DNA from: Epibacterium sp. Ofav1-8
GTDB lineage: Bacteria; Pseudomonadota; Alphaproteobacteria; Rhodobacterales; Rhodobacteraceae
Reading direction: 5' to 3'
Length of the DNA stretch: 64,000 nucleotides
Assembly (NCBI RefSeq): GCF_022348185.1
Contig: NZ_JAKRFD010000001.1
Span: 496,001 to 560,000, forward strand
Made by a program: the position numbers and the translations under genes
Shown here: positions 1 to 8,845 of the stretch, one piece after another
Layout: the number at the start of each line of letters is the position of its first letter
How positions within the stretch are numbered: position 1 is the stretch's first letter
The notes under the pieces: generated by a model
Database searches by the model: none
Seen by the model: only the letters and a program-made list of their open reading frames with translations
What the model was told of the DNA's origin: nothing

Positions 1-344
1 CCGTCACGGGTTTTCAGCGTGTAAGACGTGTAATATTTGAACGCGCCGAGGAAAGACGGGAAGCGGAATTTCTTGCCATAGGCCGCATCCCAGATCTTGC
101 GCTGGAAATTGAGCGAGTATTGATCCAGCACTTCGGGTTCGTAATAACCTTCCTCAACCAGGTAGCGCAGCTTCTCGTCCAGCGAGTGGAAGAAGACGGT
201 GTTCTGGTTCACATGCTGAAGAAAATATTGCCGGGCCGCCATGCGGTCAGCCTCGAACTGGATGTTGCCCTCGTCATCGTAGAGATTCAACATCGCATTC
301 AGCGCGTGATAGTCGAGGTCGGCGGTTACGCTTGCGTCAAGCAT
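1..344 (-). CDS. nrdE: Class Ib ribonucleoside-diphosphate reductase alpha subunit, N-terminal part (cut by window edge)
   Basis: This is the catalytic large subunit that reduces ribonucleoside diphosphates to deoxyribonucleotides in the cytoplasm. Only about the first 114 residues are present; the gene runs off the left edge. The translation begins [19 protein letters not shown] and continues with the NrdE N-terminal pattern ([15 protein letters not shown], then [19 protein letters not shown] and a [17 protein letters not shown] stretch). The ATG lies inside the 3' end of nrdI (about 19 bp overlap), the usual nrdHIE arrangement. nrdF, the radical-generating beta subunit, would be expected next to the left and is not visible. 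Identity is inferred from the N-terminal sequence and from nrdH-nrdI upstream; confidence is high. Confidence 0.9.
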   Translation of the reverse strand, partial: MLDASVTADLDYHALNAMLNLYDDEGNIQFEADRMAARQYFLQHVNQNTVFFHSLDEKLRYLVEEGYYEPEVLDQYSLNFQRKIWDAAYGKKFRFPSFLGAFKYYTSYTLKTRD

Positions 345-748
345 GTCTGCTGCTCCTGTGCCGCCCAGAACCGGGCGAGGCCCGCGCGGATGCGGGCGAT
401 GTCTGTTTCGGTTCCCGCCAACTCAAAGCGGTAGAGGACGGGGACATTGCATTTTTTGGCGATCACATCCCCGGCGAGGGCGAAGGTGGTGCCAAAGTTG
501 CGGTTGCCCCCGGCAATCACGCCCCGCAGAAGGGCACGATTGCGCGCGTTGTTCAGAAATTTGATGACCGGTTTCGGCACCGCGCCACGCCCTTCGCCAT
601 CGGCAAAGGTGGGCGTGACCAAAACATAGGGCGCATCTACGTCCGGGAAAGGCTCTGTCTGCGGCAGCCGCAGAGCCTCCAGCCCCAGTTGCTCCATCAA
701 ACGGGCCGTATTGCCCGAACGGGAGGAGTAGTAGACAAGCCCGGCCAC
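326..748 (-). CDS. nrdI: NrdI flavodoxin-like protein
   Basis: NrdI is a small FMN protein that supplies the oxidant for assembling the dimanganese-tyrosyl radical cofactor of the class Ib beta subunit NrdF. The 140-residue product has the N-terminal flavodoxin phosphate loop ([12 protein letters not shown]), a [10 protein letters not shown] segment, and a central [19 protein letters not shown] stretch typical of NrdI. Length matches the family (about 130-150). It lies 9 bp after nrdH and overlaps the start of nrdE, so the three genes are one transcription unit. It should be controlled with nrdH by the cobalamin riboswitch upstream. Confidence 0.95.
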   Translation of the reverse strand: MAGLVYYSSRSGNTARLMEQLGLEALRLPQTEPFPDVDAPYVLVTPTFADGEGRGAVPKPVIKFLNNARNRALLRGVIAGGNRNFGTTFALAGDVIAKKCNVPVLYRFELAGTETDIARIRAGLARFWAAQEQQTCLTQA

Positions 749-757
749 TCTGGTGCC

Positions 758-979
758 TTAGGCCAGCTGGCCGATCAGGTCGGGACGGAATCCTGCCCAG
801 TGATCGTCGCCTGCGACAACGACAGGAGCCTGACGATACCCCAACCCCTGGACCATCTCCATGGCGGCGGCATCCTCGGTCAGGTCGACGAGATCAAAAG
901 AGATCCCCTTGGCCTCCAGCGCGCGGGTGGTGGCGGTGCATTGCACGCAGGCCGGTTTAGAATAGACAGTGATGCTCAT
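758..979 (-). CDS. nrdH: NrdH glutaredoxin-like redoxin
   Basis: NrdH is a glutaredoxin-shaped, thioredoxin-reductase-dependent electron donor for the class Ib reductase. The 73-residue product starts MSITVYSKPACVQCTATTRAL; the redox pair is the CVQC motif (about residues 11-14). The C-terminal GYRQAPVVVAGDDHWAGFRPDLI segment is typical of NrdH. The open frame extends 26 codons further upstream, but the ATG at 979 fits the family start and has a GAGGGGA ribosome-binding sequence 8-10 bp before it. First gene of the nrdHIE unit, 127 nt downstream of the riboswitch. Confidence 0.95.
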   Translation of the reverse strand: MSITVYSKPACVQCTATTRALEAKGISFDLVDLTEDAAAMEMVQGLGYRQAPVVVAGDDHWAGFRPDLIGQLA

Positions 980-1053
980 CTGCAAGGTCCCCTCAGGTGG
1001 TATCTGCTCGTATGTCTGGTCAGGCGAAAACGGACACGAGAACCCGGCGCTGA

Positions 1054-1113
1054 CCAAAGCACCGAACCACGCGTCCGGGCCCTCCGCCTCGGTCGTCGTT
1101 CAGTTGCTTTGGC
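1054..1113 (-). promoter_or_regulatory. Alternative anti-P1 hairpin, candidate riboswitch expression platform
   Basis: The 3' arm of riboswitch P1 (minus strand CCAAAGCA, 1113-1106) is complementary to a second copy of the P1 5' arm, TGCTTTGG, at 1061-1054. The pairing continues past one bulged A with CTGAAC against GTTCGG (six pairs, one G-T), about 14 pairs in all. This helix and P1 cannot form together. A further hairpin, GGTCAG (1055-1050) with CTGACC (1024-1019), shares two bases with it and could compete. No T-run follows, so control by classical intrinsic termination is not evident; translational or Rho-dependent control is an inference. Confidence 0.6.
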
Positions 1114-1274
1114 AGGTCTCCTGACTTTGCGGCTCAGACGCCCGGTCCCCCTTCCCAATGCCGGTCATGCATCAGTGGTCCAGGATAGGCTTGCCGCTTA
1201 CAGTTGCGGGGGCAGCGCCGGATTTCCACCGACTTCCCTCTTCACCCGCGAGTCACCCCGCAGGCACCAAAGCA
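1106..1274 (-). promoter_or_regulatory. Cobalamin (B12) riboswitch controlling nrdHIE
   Basis: Read on the minus strand, this has the landmarks of the adenosylcobalamin aptamer. They are a GGTGCC start, an AAGTCGGTGGAAATCCG block, the GCGCTGCCCCCGCAACTG core, a TAAGCGGCAAGCC segment, a GGGAAGG segment, and the 3' B12 box AGTCAGGAGACCTGCC (1126-1111). Helix P1 closes with TGCTTTGG (1274-1267) against CCAAAGCA (1113-1106). In this class, ligand binding represses the downstream gene. That fits nrdHIE, a B12-independent enzyme that could replace a B12-dependent class II reductase. The class II gene itself is not in this window. Confidence 0.95.
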
Positions 1275-1279
1275 CCCGC

Positions 1280-1309
1280 ATATTGCGTCTTTTGTTAGGG
1301 AACTGTCAA
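1280..1309 (-). promoter_or_regulatory. Candidate promoter of the nrdHIE unit
   Basis: On the minus strand a consensus TTGACA (-35, 1309-1304) is followed after 18 bases by CAATAT (-10-like, 1285-1280), placing a start just before the riboswitch. The -35 sits in an AT-rich CCATATATTGACA block that loosely resembles an NrdR box. This is a by-eye call. Confidence 0.4.
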
Positions 1310-1379
1310 TATATGGTTATTCACACAGGGGGGCATTTCCTGTGGATGAATCACGTGTCGCGCGCAGTCTCCGAGGGGG

Positions 1380-2909
1380 TCACGGCAGCAGGCTGGTCGG
1401 ATCGTCAACGGCAACCAAACGTTTTGCGGTTCCGAACCCCAGTTCGACCAATTGCTCGGACGGGCAGGTGCTGGCAGCGCCACCGGCCTGGCGAAACCCC
1501 TTGAGGCGTCCGATGTCGATCGATTTCATGGCCTCCACCGCGAGACCGTAGTGATGACCGTCCTTTTCCAGGATCATTATGCCGGACTCCGATCCGAACT
1601 GGCCATCGCCGTGCCCGCGGCGGCGCGCGCAGTCATAAACCGGCATCAGGCGGCTTTGATAGGAGAGGTTGGCGAGGTGGCCGTCGTAGTCTGCCCCTGA
1701 GATGCTGTTCGGCAGCCGCATGATCTCGCTGACGGCTTCGATCGGGACGGCAAAGTCCCCACCTGCGGACACCGTAAGATAGCGCCCCGACGCAGAACGC
1801 AGCGCGGCGAGACGGTTTTCATCATACGCCGGTTCCGTGCCGACAGGGTGGTCCGAGGGTTTGCCCTGGGCATCTTTGACCGCGATCTGAGGCGTGGTCT
1901 TGAGGCGATGTGATGTTTCGGCCAGTTGCAACAGGTCCGGGTCCTGACGGCAAGCGGCCACGTCGATCACCAGACACTGCTCATCCTGTTCGTCAATATG
2001 CACACCGCTGAACAGCTCCCGGCGTGAGGTGACACTGGGCGGAAAATCATAGACCGCGCCTGCCTCAATGTTCATGACACTGACAACCTGGTCGACATGA
2101 AAGGCCAGCGCATGATCGTCGGGAAATTCAATAATGATGCCTGCCGCCGCCTCCGGTCTCTCTCCCGTACTGGCGAACCCGAGGTTTTCCAGCGTGTCCA
2201 GCATCGGCATTTCCATGCCGTGGCGCTGAATCAGACCCAGGCAGGAACTGCCGCTTATCGGCCAGGGGCTGAGCGGACTGGTGGGAACCGTGGAGGCGAT
2301 ATCCGACATGGCGATCAGGAAATTCCGCCCGCCCACGCGGAAGCGGATATAGGGCAGGCGCTTGATGCGGGCCCGCTGGCGCGCCGTTTCGGAGATCTCG
2401 TCCGACGGTGCTTGTGGCACATTCAGCAACTCGGGAACCGACAGCATCGAGAAATGCCCGTTGGTTTCGCAGATGTAACCGCCGCTGATCAGAACGTCTT
2501 CATTGTCGGGGAGGTTCTGATGCCAGGTGTCCCCCAGTTGCAGCAGGCAGCGCACCGAATCCACAAGCAGTCCGGCGACTCGTCCTTCGGCGCGGATGAC
2601 GACGATGACACCGTCGGCCGGAGTGGCCCCCTGTGCCGTGTCTTCCGGCGTGATGCCTGCGTGCTGGCTGGCTTCGGCGCCCAGCCTTTGGTGCAGGCTT
2701 TGCACCGGGATCGCCTTGCCACGCAACAGGACCGCCCCGAGGAGATCCGGGTGTTGGCCGGGGAGGCGCTGAAACCGCTCCGGCGCAGGAATGACCTCGC
2801 GCACTTGGTGGATCGGGATTGCGAACAGCATGCCTCCGATCTCGACCACGCCGACCAGCTGGTCCGCGGGGTCGGCGCAGGTGTCCGGTTCAGCTGCGCG
2901 GTCTGACAT
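1380..2909 (-). CDS. Protein with three tandem CheW-like domains
   Basis: CheW domains couple chemoreceptors to the histidine kinase CheA. This 509-residue protein contains three such units in a row. The first, about residues 16-165, begins LVGVVEIGGMLFAIPIHQVREVI and includes LLGAVLLRGKAIPV. The second, about 185-330, begins YIRFRVGGRNFLIAMSDI. The third, about 370-505, begins YLTVSAGGDFAVPIEAVSEIM and includes LMPVYD. Single CheW proteins are about 150-170 residues, so this is a triplication in one chain. No CheA, CheY or CheR lies nearby. Its ATG is 4 bp after the stop of the chemoreceptor gene, so the two are probably translationally coupled and work together. It may be a scaffold holding several receptors or kinases; that is an inference. 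Confidence 0.9.
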   Translation of the reverse strand: MSDRAAEPDTCADPADQLVGVVEIGGMLFAIPIHQVREVIPAPERFQRLPGQHPDLLGAVLLRGKAIPVQSLHQRLGAEASQHAGITPEDTAQGATPADGVIVVIRAEGRVAGLLVDSVRCLLQLGDTWHQNLPDNEDVLISGGYICETNGHFSMLSVPELLNVPQAPSDEISETARQRARIKRLPYIRFRVGGRNFLIAMSDIASTVPTSPLSPWPISGSSCLGLIQRHGMEMPMLDTLENLGFASTGERPEAAAGIIIEFPDDHALAFHVDQVVSVMNIEAGAVYDFPPSVTSRRELFSGVHIDEQDEQCLVIDVAACRQDPDLLQLAETSHRLKTTPQIAVKDAQGKPSDHPVGTEPAYDENRLAALRSASGRYLTVSAGGDFAVPIEAVSEIMRLPNSISGADYDGHLANLSYQSRLMPVYDCARRRGHGDGQFGSESGIMILEKDGHHYGLAVEAMKSIDIGRLKGFRQAGGAASTCPSEQLVELGFGTAKRLVAVDDPTSLLP

Positions 2910-2913
2910 CGGT

Positions 2914-5670
2914 TCAGGCCGCCCGGTTGTCGCCGGACAATTGGCTGATCAGATCGACGACCTGTTTCGACGCCGCAAGCTGGTTTTCCGCCGCCGAGGA
3001 AATCTGATCGACCGACTGGCCCGTCAGGGCGACACTTTCAACGATCCGAGAAAAGGCATCCCGCGCCGCGACCGAGCGGGTGGTCCCCTGATCGACACGG
3101 ACTTCGGACTCGGTGATCAGGCGCGAGATCTTATGGGCGGCTTCGGAACTCCGCTCGGCCAGTTTTCGGACTTCCTCGGCGACGACGGAGAAGCCGACGC
3201 CGTGCTCCCCGGCCCGGGCCGCCTCGATGGCCGCGTTGAACGCCAGGAGATTGGTCTGGTTCGCGATTTCGCCGATCACCTTGACGATCTCCGAGATCTC
3301 GCCCGAAGAGCGCTGCATCAACTCGATCGTTTCGATCGTGTGGTTCAGCGCCTCGAACCCCTGGTTCGCGTTCTGCTCGGTCTCGCCGGCTTTGGTGCGG
3401 GCCTCGCTGGTGGCAAAGGAAATGTCCGAGATTGCTTCGCTCAGCGAGTCTACAACGCGGGTCATTTCCTCCGCCTTTTCGCGGATACGGTGTTCGCGCG
3501 CCACCTGTTCGGTCACATCGGTGGCGTATTCGATCACACCGACCGGCTGCCCGTGCAGGTCCATGAGCGGTGCGTAGGTGGCCTGGATATGAACGTCGCG
3601 GCTGAACTTGCCGACCCTGTGATACCGTCCGGACTGATATTCCCCGCGGTTGAGTGCCAGCCAGAAATCCCGGTACTGCTGGGATTTCAGATAATCCGGG
3701 GTGCAGAACATCGAATGGTGCTGACCGAGAATTTCGCGCAGAGAATAGCCCATGACGCTGAGGAAGTTTTCGTTCGCCGAGATCACGTTGCCATCTAGGT
3801 CGAACTGGACCACCGCCTGGCTGCGATCCATGGCCTGGATCTTGTTGTTGGCATCCACGGCCTGTTTTTTGGTCTCGGTGACGTCGCTGGCGTATTTGAC
3901 CACTTTCACCGGTTCGCCGCGCAGGTCGAAGATCGGATTATAGGTGGCTTGAATCCAGACCTCTTTGCCATCGCGGCCGATGCGGCGGTATTCGCCCGCG
4001 GCAAAGTTGCCGCGCCGCAGTTGCGCCCAGAAGTCGCGATAGGCTTCGCTTTCCGCATAGTCCGGCTCGCAGAACATGGCATGGCGTTGACCGACCACCT
4101 CGTCGGTATCATACCCCATCAGGGACAAAAAGTTCTCGTTGGCACTCAGGATCGTGCCCTGGAGATCAAATTCGATCACCGCCTGACTGCGGCTGACGGC
4201 GTTCAGCTTCGCCTCGAATTCGACGGATTGTTTTTTGGACTCTGTCAGATCGTTGGCGAATTTGACCACTTTGATAGGGTTGCCATCGAGGTCAAACACC
4301 GGGTTGTAGGTGGCCTGGATCCACAGGTCGCTACCGTCCTTGCGCCGGCGCTGATAGACGCCACTTGCAAATTCCCCGGCGCTCAGTTTGCGCCAGAAAC
4401 TTGCATAGTCCCGGCTGGCCACATGTTCTTCGGTGCAGAAGACGCGATGGTGCAGGCCGACAATCTCGTCGCTTGCATAGCCGGTCAGGTCGAGGAAGAT
4501 GTCATTGGCCCACAGCACAGTCCCGTCGAGGTCGAATTCAATCACCGCCTGACTGCGGTTGGCGGCATTCAGGCGGGCTTCCATCTCGGCGCGTTGCTGA
4601 TGTTCGGCGCTTACGTCAGTGGCGAATTTGACGATCTTCAGCAATTCCCCATCAGGTCCGTAGACCGGGTTGTAGGTGGCCTGAATCCAGACCGGAGAGC
4701 CATCTTTGCACAGGCGGCGGTATTCGCCGCGGGCGTGCTCACCACTGGCCAGTTTGCTCCAGAAATTGCTGTAGCCCGCGCTTTTTACGGTGGCAGGGTC
4801 GCAGAACAGGCGATGATGGCGGCCGATGATCTCGTCGCGGGTATAGCCGGTCAGGTCGAGAAAATTCGCGTTGGCCTCCAGTATTGTGCCATCAAGATCG
4901 AATTCGATCACCGCGCTGCTGCGGCTCAGGGCCTCGATCTTGCCGGCGCTTTCCGCAGACTGACGTTTGCTGGCGGTCACGTCCATGGCGTATTCGATAA
5001 TCCGGACCACGTTGCCTTCGCGGTCAAAAATCGGATTGAAGGCCGCGCGCACCCAGATCTGGTTGCCCTTGCGACCAACGCGCTGGTACTCGCCTTCGAC
5101 GCCATGGCCCTTGCACAGATCGCCCCAGAAGGTCAGGTACGGCTCCGGCTTGTCCTGTAGTTTCGGCCACAGAATGCTGTGGTGGGCCCCGATCAGGTCG
5201 CCCTTCTTGAAACCGGTCAGGGCGCAGAAATTCTCGTTTGCCCGCATGATGGTGCCGTCGATGTCATATTCCACGATGGCCTGGGCGCGGTCGATCGCCG
5301 CGACATAGCCCTGTATCGCCTCGTCCGGCTCAACCACGCCCCCGGTCAGGAAGACATGGTCATCATGTGATTTCTGCATGATGCCGAAGAATTGCGGAGA
5401 GGTTGGTGTGTCCTCCAGGCGTACCCTGAATGAGGCGCTGCCTGCGCCGGAGGCGGTCGCCGCAATATCTCGGCGCAGACATCCCTGATCGACCACCAGA
5501 TCCGTCAATGTGCTGGGTTCCGAAGTGCGCAGGCGGGCAAATTCGTCGTGCGCGGTGTCGCTCGCGGCGACAACCTCAAGCGTTTCCGGTTGAACCTTGA
5601 GGATGATCGAGTGGTTCATCAGGGCTTCGCCAGCGCCTTTCAGGTCGATTTCGACGAATTTTTTGACCAT
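2914..5670 (-). CDS. Soluble methyl-accepting chemotaxis protein with five PAS domains
   Basis: A 918-residue receptor with no evident membrane segment, so probably cytoplasmic. After a divergent N-terminal region (about 1-125) come five PAS-PAC units at roughly 122-residue spacing (starting near 127, 247, 369, 491 and 613). Each opens with a variant of [15 protein letters not shown] and contains a [10 protein letters not shown]-type and an IQATYNP-type segment. The C-terminal part (about 725-910) is the MCP signalling domain with the hairpin tip [22 protein letters not shown]. Multi-PAS receptors of this sort commonly bind heme or flavin and sense redox or oxygen; no cofactor is proven here. 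The repeats are very similar, so they probably arose by internal duplication. It is followed by the triple-CheW gene. Confidence 0.93.
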   Translation of the reverse strand: MVKKFVEIDLKGAGEALMNHSIILKVQPETLEVVAASDTAHDEFARLRTSEPSTLTDLVVDQGCLRRDIAATASGAGSASFRVRLEDTPTSPQFFGIMQKSHDDHVFLTGGVVEPDEAIQGYVAAIDRAQAIVEYDIDGTIMRANENFCALTGFKKGDLIGAHHSILWPKLQDKPEPYLTFWGDLCKGHGVEGEYQRVGRKGNQIWVRAAFNPIFDREGNVVRIIEYAMDVTASKRQSAESAGKIEALSRSSAVIEFDLDGTILEANANFLDLTGYTRDEIIGRHHRLFCDPATVKSAGYSNFWSKLASGEHARGEYRRLCKDGSPVWIQATYNPVYGPDGELLKIVKFATDVSAEHQQRAEMEARLNAANRSQAVIEFDLDGTVLWANDIFLDLTGYASDEIVGLHHRVFCTEEHVASRDYASFWRKLSAGEFASGVYQRRRKDGSDLWIQATYNPVFDLDGNPIKVVKFANDLTESKKQSVEFEAKLNAVSRSQAVIEFDLQGTILSANENFLSLMGYDTDEVVGQRHAMFCEPDYAESEAYRDFWAQLRRGNFAAGEYRRIGRDGKEVWIQATYNPIFDLRGEPVKVVKYASDVTETKKQAVDANNKIQAMDRSQAVVQFDLDGNVISANENFLSVMGYSLREILGQHHSMFCTPDYLKSQQYRDFWLALNRGEYQSGRYHRVGKFSRDVHIQATYAPLMDLHGQPVGVIEYATDVTEQVAREHRIREKAEEMTRVVDSLSEAISDISFATSEARTKAGETEQNANQGFEALNHTIETIELMQRSSGEISEIVKVIGEIANQTNLLAFNAAIEAARAGEHGVGFSVVAEEVRKLAERSSEAAHKISRLITESEVRVDQGTTRSVAARDAFSRIVESVALTGQSVDQISSAAENQLAASKQVVDLISQLSGDNRAA

Positions 5671-5812
5671 ATGTCAGCATCCCTGTTTCTGAGCGCCCGT
5701 TTCAGCGCCGAGGCATCAAGTTGTCGTGCCGGGATTACTGCATGTTCGCGTTTAAGAAGCCGTAAAGCCATGCGTGGTCACATCGTGAAATTCCGCAGAT
5801 TGACCAATGTAT

Positions 5813-5843
5813 GGGAGCAGCAGCTGCGCGCGCCGCTGCTCCC
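5813..5843 (-). terminator. Stem-loop after the GAF gene
   Basis: GGGAGCAGC (5813-5821) and GCTGCTCCC (5835-5843) form a perfect 9-bp stem with a 13-base loop, 14 bp past the stop of the GAF gene. There is no T-run on the minus strand, so it may be a Rho-type or transcript-stabilising end rather than a classical terminator. Confidence 0.45.
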
Positions 5844-5856
5844 GTGGGCGACAGCC

Positions 5857-6345
5857 TCAGGTTGTTGCGGCAACAACGGCCATGGAGGGCAAGCGAAGGA
5901 CCTCATGCGCCTGTGCGACACGCTCGGGCGTGTAAAAACCCTCTTCGTGCAGGATGTTGACCGTGGCCACCATCTTGCCGCCAAGGATCACCGGCAGGTT
6001 GATGACCGATCCGCAGCCCAGTTTGCCGATCAGTTCCGCGTCTGGGAACACGGTGTCGATGTCGGCCAGAGTGTTGGAGACAAAGGTCTCGTGACGGCCA
6101 TGAACCTGCTCGAACCAGCGGTTCATCTCGATTTCCTTGGTGCCTGTTGTGGGGTAATTTTCCGCATCATCCGTGTAAACGCGACGGGCGAGCATGGCGT
6201 CCATGTCAGCGGTCATCACAGTGAACAGCTTTGCCCCCACCGTGGCCTTGGTCAGCGCGCAAAGCGCGTCATAAGCCTGCTCTTCGGTAGTGGCCTCTGA
6301 CAGCGCTTTTTCAAAATCTTGGCGCGCCGTGTTTGTGTCCGTCAT
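5857..6345 (-). CDS. GAF-domain protein of unknown ligand
   Basis: A 162-residue cytoplasmic protein that is essentially one GAF domain: ALTKATVGAKLFTVMTADMDAMLARRVYTDD, then NTLADIDTVFPDAELIGKLGCGSVINLPVILGGKMVATVNILHE. GAF domains bind small molecules such as cyclic nucleotides, chromophores or metabolites. Free methionine-sulfoxide reductases also have this fold, but the cysteine set of that enzyme is not clearly present. It is 3 bp downstream of the last ATPase gene of the peptide transporter and so is probably in that operon. A role linked to the imported compound is possible but unproven. Confidence 0.8.
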   Translation of the reverse strand: MTDTNTARQDFEKALSEATTEEQAYDALCALTKATVGAKLFTVMTADMDAMLARRVYTDDAENYPTTGTKEIEMNRWFEQVHGRHETFVSNTLADIDTVFPDAELIGKLGCGSVINLPVILGGKMVATVNILHEEGFYTPERVAQAHEVLRLPSMAVVAATT

Positions 6346-6348
6346 GTC

Positions 6349-7098
6349 TTAGTCCTTGCGGTCTGGATTGCCGCCCGATGCGGCGTAAAGGGATTGCGTG
6401 TATGGGTCGGTGAAACTGCCATCGTGGAGCGCTGTTGCGGGCGCGATCTCGACGATACGGCCCTTGTTCATCACAGCCATGCGATCGCACATGAAGCTGA
6501 CGACAGGCAGATTGTGGGTGACCATCAGATAGGTCAGCCCCTGCTCACGGCGCAGTTTCTTCAAAAGGTTCAGGATCTCCGCCTGTACCGAGACATCCAG
6601 CGCCGATGTGGGCTCATCCAACAGCATCACCTTGGGTTCGAGCATGAGCGCGCGCGCGATGGCGACCCGTTGGCGCTGCCCGCCCGAAAGCTGGTGGGGG
6701 TAGCGAAAGCGAAACCGCTGATCGAGGCCCACGGCAGCGAGCATCTCAATCACGCGGGCATCGCGATTGCCCAGCCCATGGATCTTGAGCGGCTCGCTCA
6801 GCACCGTGTCCACGGATTTGCGCGGATGCAGCGATCCATAAGGGTCCTGAAACACCATCTGGCAGCGGGTGGCAAAGCCCTGATCCACCGTGCGCCCGCG
6901 GGGCTGTCCCAGCACCGAGATCTCGCCGTTCCAGTCGGGCGCAAGGCCAGCGATGGCCTTGAGGATCGTGGATTTGCCAGAGCCGCTTTCACCGACCAGA
7001 GCAAAGCTCTCGCCCTCGGCGACCTCGATGTTGACGCCCTCAACCACCTTGGTGTGGCCATAGGAAATGTCGAGATTTTTCAAAATGATCGCGCTCAT
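6349..7098 (-). CDS. Oligopeptide/dipeptide-type ABC transporter ATP-binding protein (DppF/OppF-like)
   Basis: Cytoplasmic ATPase of a peptide/nickel-family importer. It shows Walker A GESGSGKST, the signature LSGGQRQRVAIARAL, Walker B VMLLDEPTSALD and the H-loop VTHN. Length is 249 residues with the ATG at 7098, which overlaps the stop of the preceding ATPase as ATGA and has GGAGCGG before it. An ATG four codons upstream is possible but lies inside the neighbour. The C-terminal peptide-family region that follows the nucleotide-binding domain is short (TALHDGSFTDPYTQSLYAASG). It works with the second ATPase, two permeases and the binding protein at 10799. Confidence 0.92.
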   Translation of the reverse strand: MSAIILKNLDISYGHTKVVEGVNIEVAEGESFALVGESGSGKSTILKAIAGLAPDWNGEISVLGQPRGRTVDQGFATRCQMVFQDPYGSLHPRKSVDTVLSEPLKIHGLGNRDARVIEMLAAVGLDQRFRFRYPHQLSGGQRQRVAIARALMLEPKVMLLDEPTSALDVSVQAEILNLLKKLRREQGLTYLMVTHNLPVVSFMCDRMAVMNKGRIVEIAPATALHDGSFTDPYTQSLYAASGGNPDRKD

Positions 7099-7934
7099 GT
7101 GCCGCTCCATGCGCTGCGGTCGAGGACGGGGAGTTCCTCGCGTGTTTCTTCCATCCGCGGCACCGCCGCCAGCAGGCCTTGGGTATAGGGGTGCGTCGCT
7201 TTGTGCAGGTCCTCTGCAGCGCAGCTTTCGACAACTTCGCCCGCGTGCATCACGAGGATGCGGTCGCAGTAGCGCGCCACCAGATTGAGGTCATGCGAGA
7301 TCAGGATCAGCCCCATGCCCTTGTCGCGCACCAGCTCGTCGATGAGGTCCAGAACCTGCGCCTGCACAGAGACATCCAGCGCTGAGGTCGGCTCATCCGC
7401 GATCAGCAGATCCGGGCGCGGGATCAGCATCATGGCGATCATGATGCGCTGGCCCATACCGCCCGAAACCTCATGCGGATAGAGGTTCACCACCCGTTCG
7501 GGATCGTTGATGCGCACGGAATGCAGCATCTCCAGCACCCGGGATTTGACCTCGCTGCGGGCAAGGTTCTCGTGGGTCTTGAGCGCCTCGGCGATCTGCG
7601 CGCCGACGGTCATCACCGGATTGAGCGAGAATTTCGGGTCTTGCATGATCATCGAGATCCGCGCGCCGCGCAGGTCGCGCATCTTGCGTTCCGACAACCC
7701 TTGCAGGTCGATGCCATCGAAGATCATGCGATCAGCCTGCTGGCGTCCCGGTTTACGCACCAAGCGCAGGATCGCGCGGCCCGTCATGGATTTGCCCGAC
7801 CCGCTTTCGCCGACGATGCCCAGGCGTTCGCGACCCAAGGTGAAGGACAGGCCCTTGACCACTTCGACGCGCCCCTGTGGCGTGGGGAAGCTCACGCGCA
7901 GGTTTTCCAGTTCCAAAAGTGGCGTATCGCTCAT
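7095..7934 (-). CDS. Oligopeptide/dipeptide-type ABC transporter ATP-binding protein (DppD/OppD-like)
   Basis: Second ATPase of the same importer, 279 residues. Visible motifs are Walker A GESGSGKSM, the Q-loop MIMQDP, signature VSGGMGQRIMIAMML, Walker B LLIADEPTSALD and H-loop ISHD. The signature is the slightly degenerate form often seen in DppD-type partners. The C-terminus has the family segment HPYTQGLLAAVPRME. Its start overlaps the stop of the permease gene upstream, and its stop overlaps the next ATPase gene, so all four membrane-complex genes are translationally coupled. Confidence 0.92.
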   Translation of the reverse strand: MSDTPLLELENLRVSFPTPQGRVEVVKGLSFTLGRERLGIVGESGSGKSMTGRAILRLVRKPGRQQADRMIFDGIDLQGLSERKMRDLRGARISMIMQDPKFSLNPVMTVGAQIAEALKTHENLARSEVKSRVLEMLHSVRINDPERVVNLYPHEVSGGMGQRIMIAMMLIPRPDLLIADEPTSALDVSVQAQVLDLIDELVRDKGMGLILISHDLNLVARYCDRILVMHAGEVVESCAAEDLHKATHPYTQGLLAAVPRMEETREELPVLDRSAWSGT

Positions 7935-8836
7935 GATTTGCCTCCCTGTTTGGGGTCCAGCACATCGCGCAGGCCGTCACCGAGGAAACAGAAGCCGAGC
8001 GAGACGATGATGATGGCAAAGCCCGGCATGGTAGCGACCCACCACTGATCGAGGATGAAGGCCCGACCGCGCGAGATCATCGCGCCCCATTCGGGCAGTG
8101 GCGGCTGTGCGCCAAGGCCGAGAAAGCCCAGACCGGCTGCGGTCAGGATGATACCGGCCATATCCAGCGTCACCCGCACGATCATCGACGAGGTACACAG
8201 TGGCAGCACATGGCCAGTGATGATCCGCGTGTGCGATGCGCCAAGCAGGCGCATGGCCGAGATGAATTCCGAGTTGCGGAAGGTCAGTGTTTCGGCCCGT
8301 GCGATCCGCGCATAGGCAGGCCAGGATGTGATGGCAATGGCGATGATCGCGTTTTCAATCCCCGGCCCAAGCGCTGCCACAAAGGCCAGCGCGAGGATCA
8401 GCTTTGGCATCGACAGGAACACATCCGTCACACCCATGATGATCTTGTCCGTCCAGCCACCGAAATAGCCGGATACCGCACCGATGAGCAGTCCAAGCGG
8501 TGCGGAGATCACTGCCACCAGCGCCACGATCAACAGAGTGATGCGCGCGCCGTAAATGACGCGGCTAAAGATGTCGCGGCCCAGCTCATCGGTGCCCATC
8601 CAATGCGCGGCAGAGGGGGGCAGCAGGCGTTGACCGAGGTTTTGCCCCAGCGGGCTGTGAGGTGCGATCCACGGCGCAAAGATCGCCGCCAAGATCAACA
8701 CCAAGAGGATCAGCGCCCCGACCACAGCGAGCGGATTGCGCATCAGCATCCGTGTCACGCGGTAGCTGTGACCCAAGGAGGCCTGCAGGCGGGAGCTGGG
8801 AGAATCGTCGAGCAACCAGTTTGTCATCGTTGTCAT
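7931..8836 (-). CDS. ABC transporter permease, DppC/OppC type
   Basis: A 301-residue inner-membrane permease with an N-terminal cytoplasmic tail, a first membrane helix (AVVGALILLVLILAAIFAPWIAP) and the typical HWMGTDELGRDIFSRVIYGAR segment of the DppC family. The coupling loop is RAETLTFRNSEFISAMRLLGASHTRIITGHVLP, followed by the C-terminal LPEWGAMI-DVLDP end. The start at 8836 has GGAGGG six bases upstream. It pairs with the DppB-type permease encoded just upstream on the minus strand. Confidence 0.93.
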   Translation of the reverse strand: MTTMTNWLLDDSPSSRLQASLGHSYRVTRMLMRNPLAVVGALILLVLILAAIFAPWIAPHSPLGQNLGQRLLPPSAAHWMGTDELGRDIFSRVIYGARITLLIVALVAVISAPLGLLIGAVSGYFGGWTDKIIMGVTDVFLSMPKLILALAFVAALGPGIENAIIAIAITSWPAYARIARAETLTFRNSEFISAMRLLGASHTRIITGHVLPLCTSSMIVRVTLDMAGIILTAAGLGFLGLGAQPPLPEWGAMISRGRAFILDQWWVATMPGFAIIIVSLGFCFLGDGLRDVLDPKQGGKS

Positions 8837-8845
8837 GGCACCCTC

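Noticed and set aside
5857-6345. GAF protein as free methionine-R-sulfoxide reductase
   Set aside because: The expected catalytic cysteine pattern is not seen; only one Cys lies near the relevant region.
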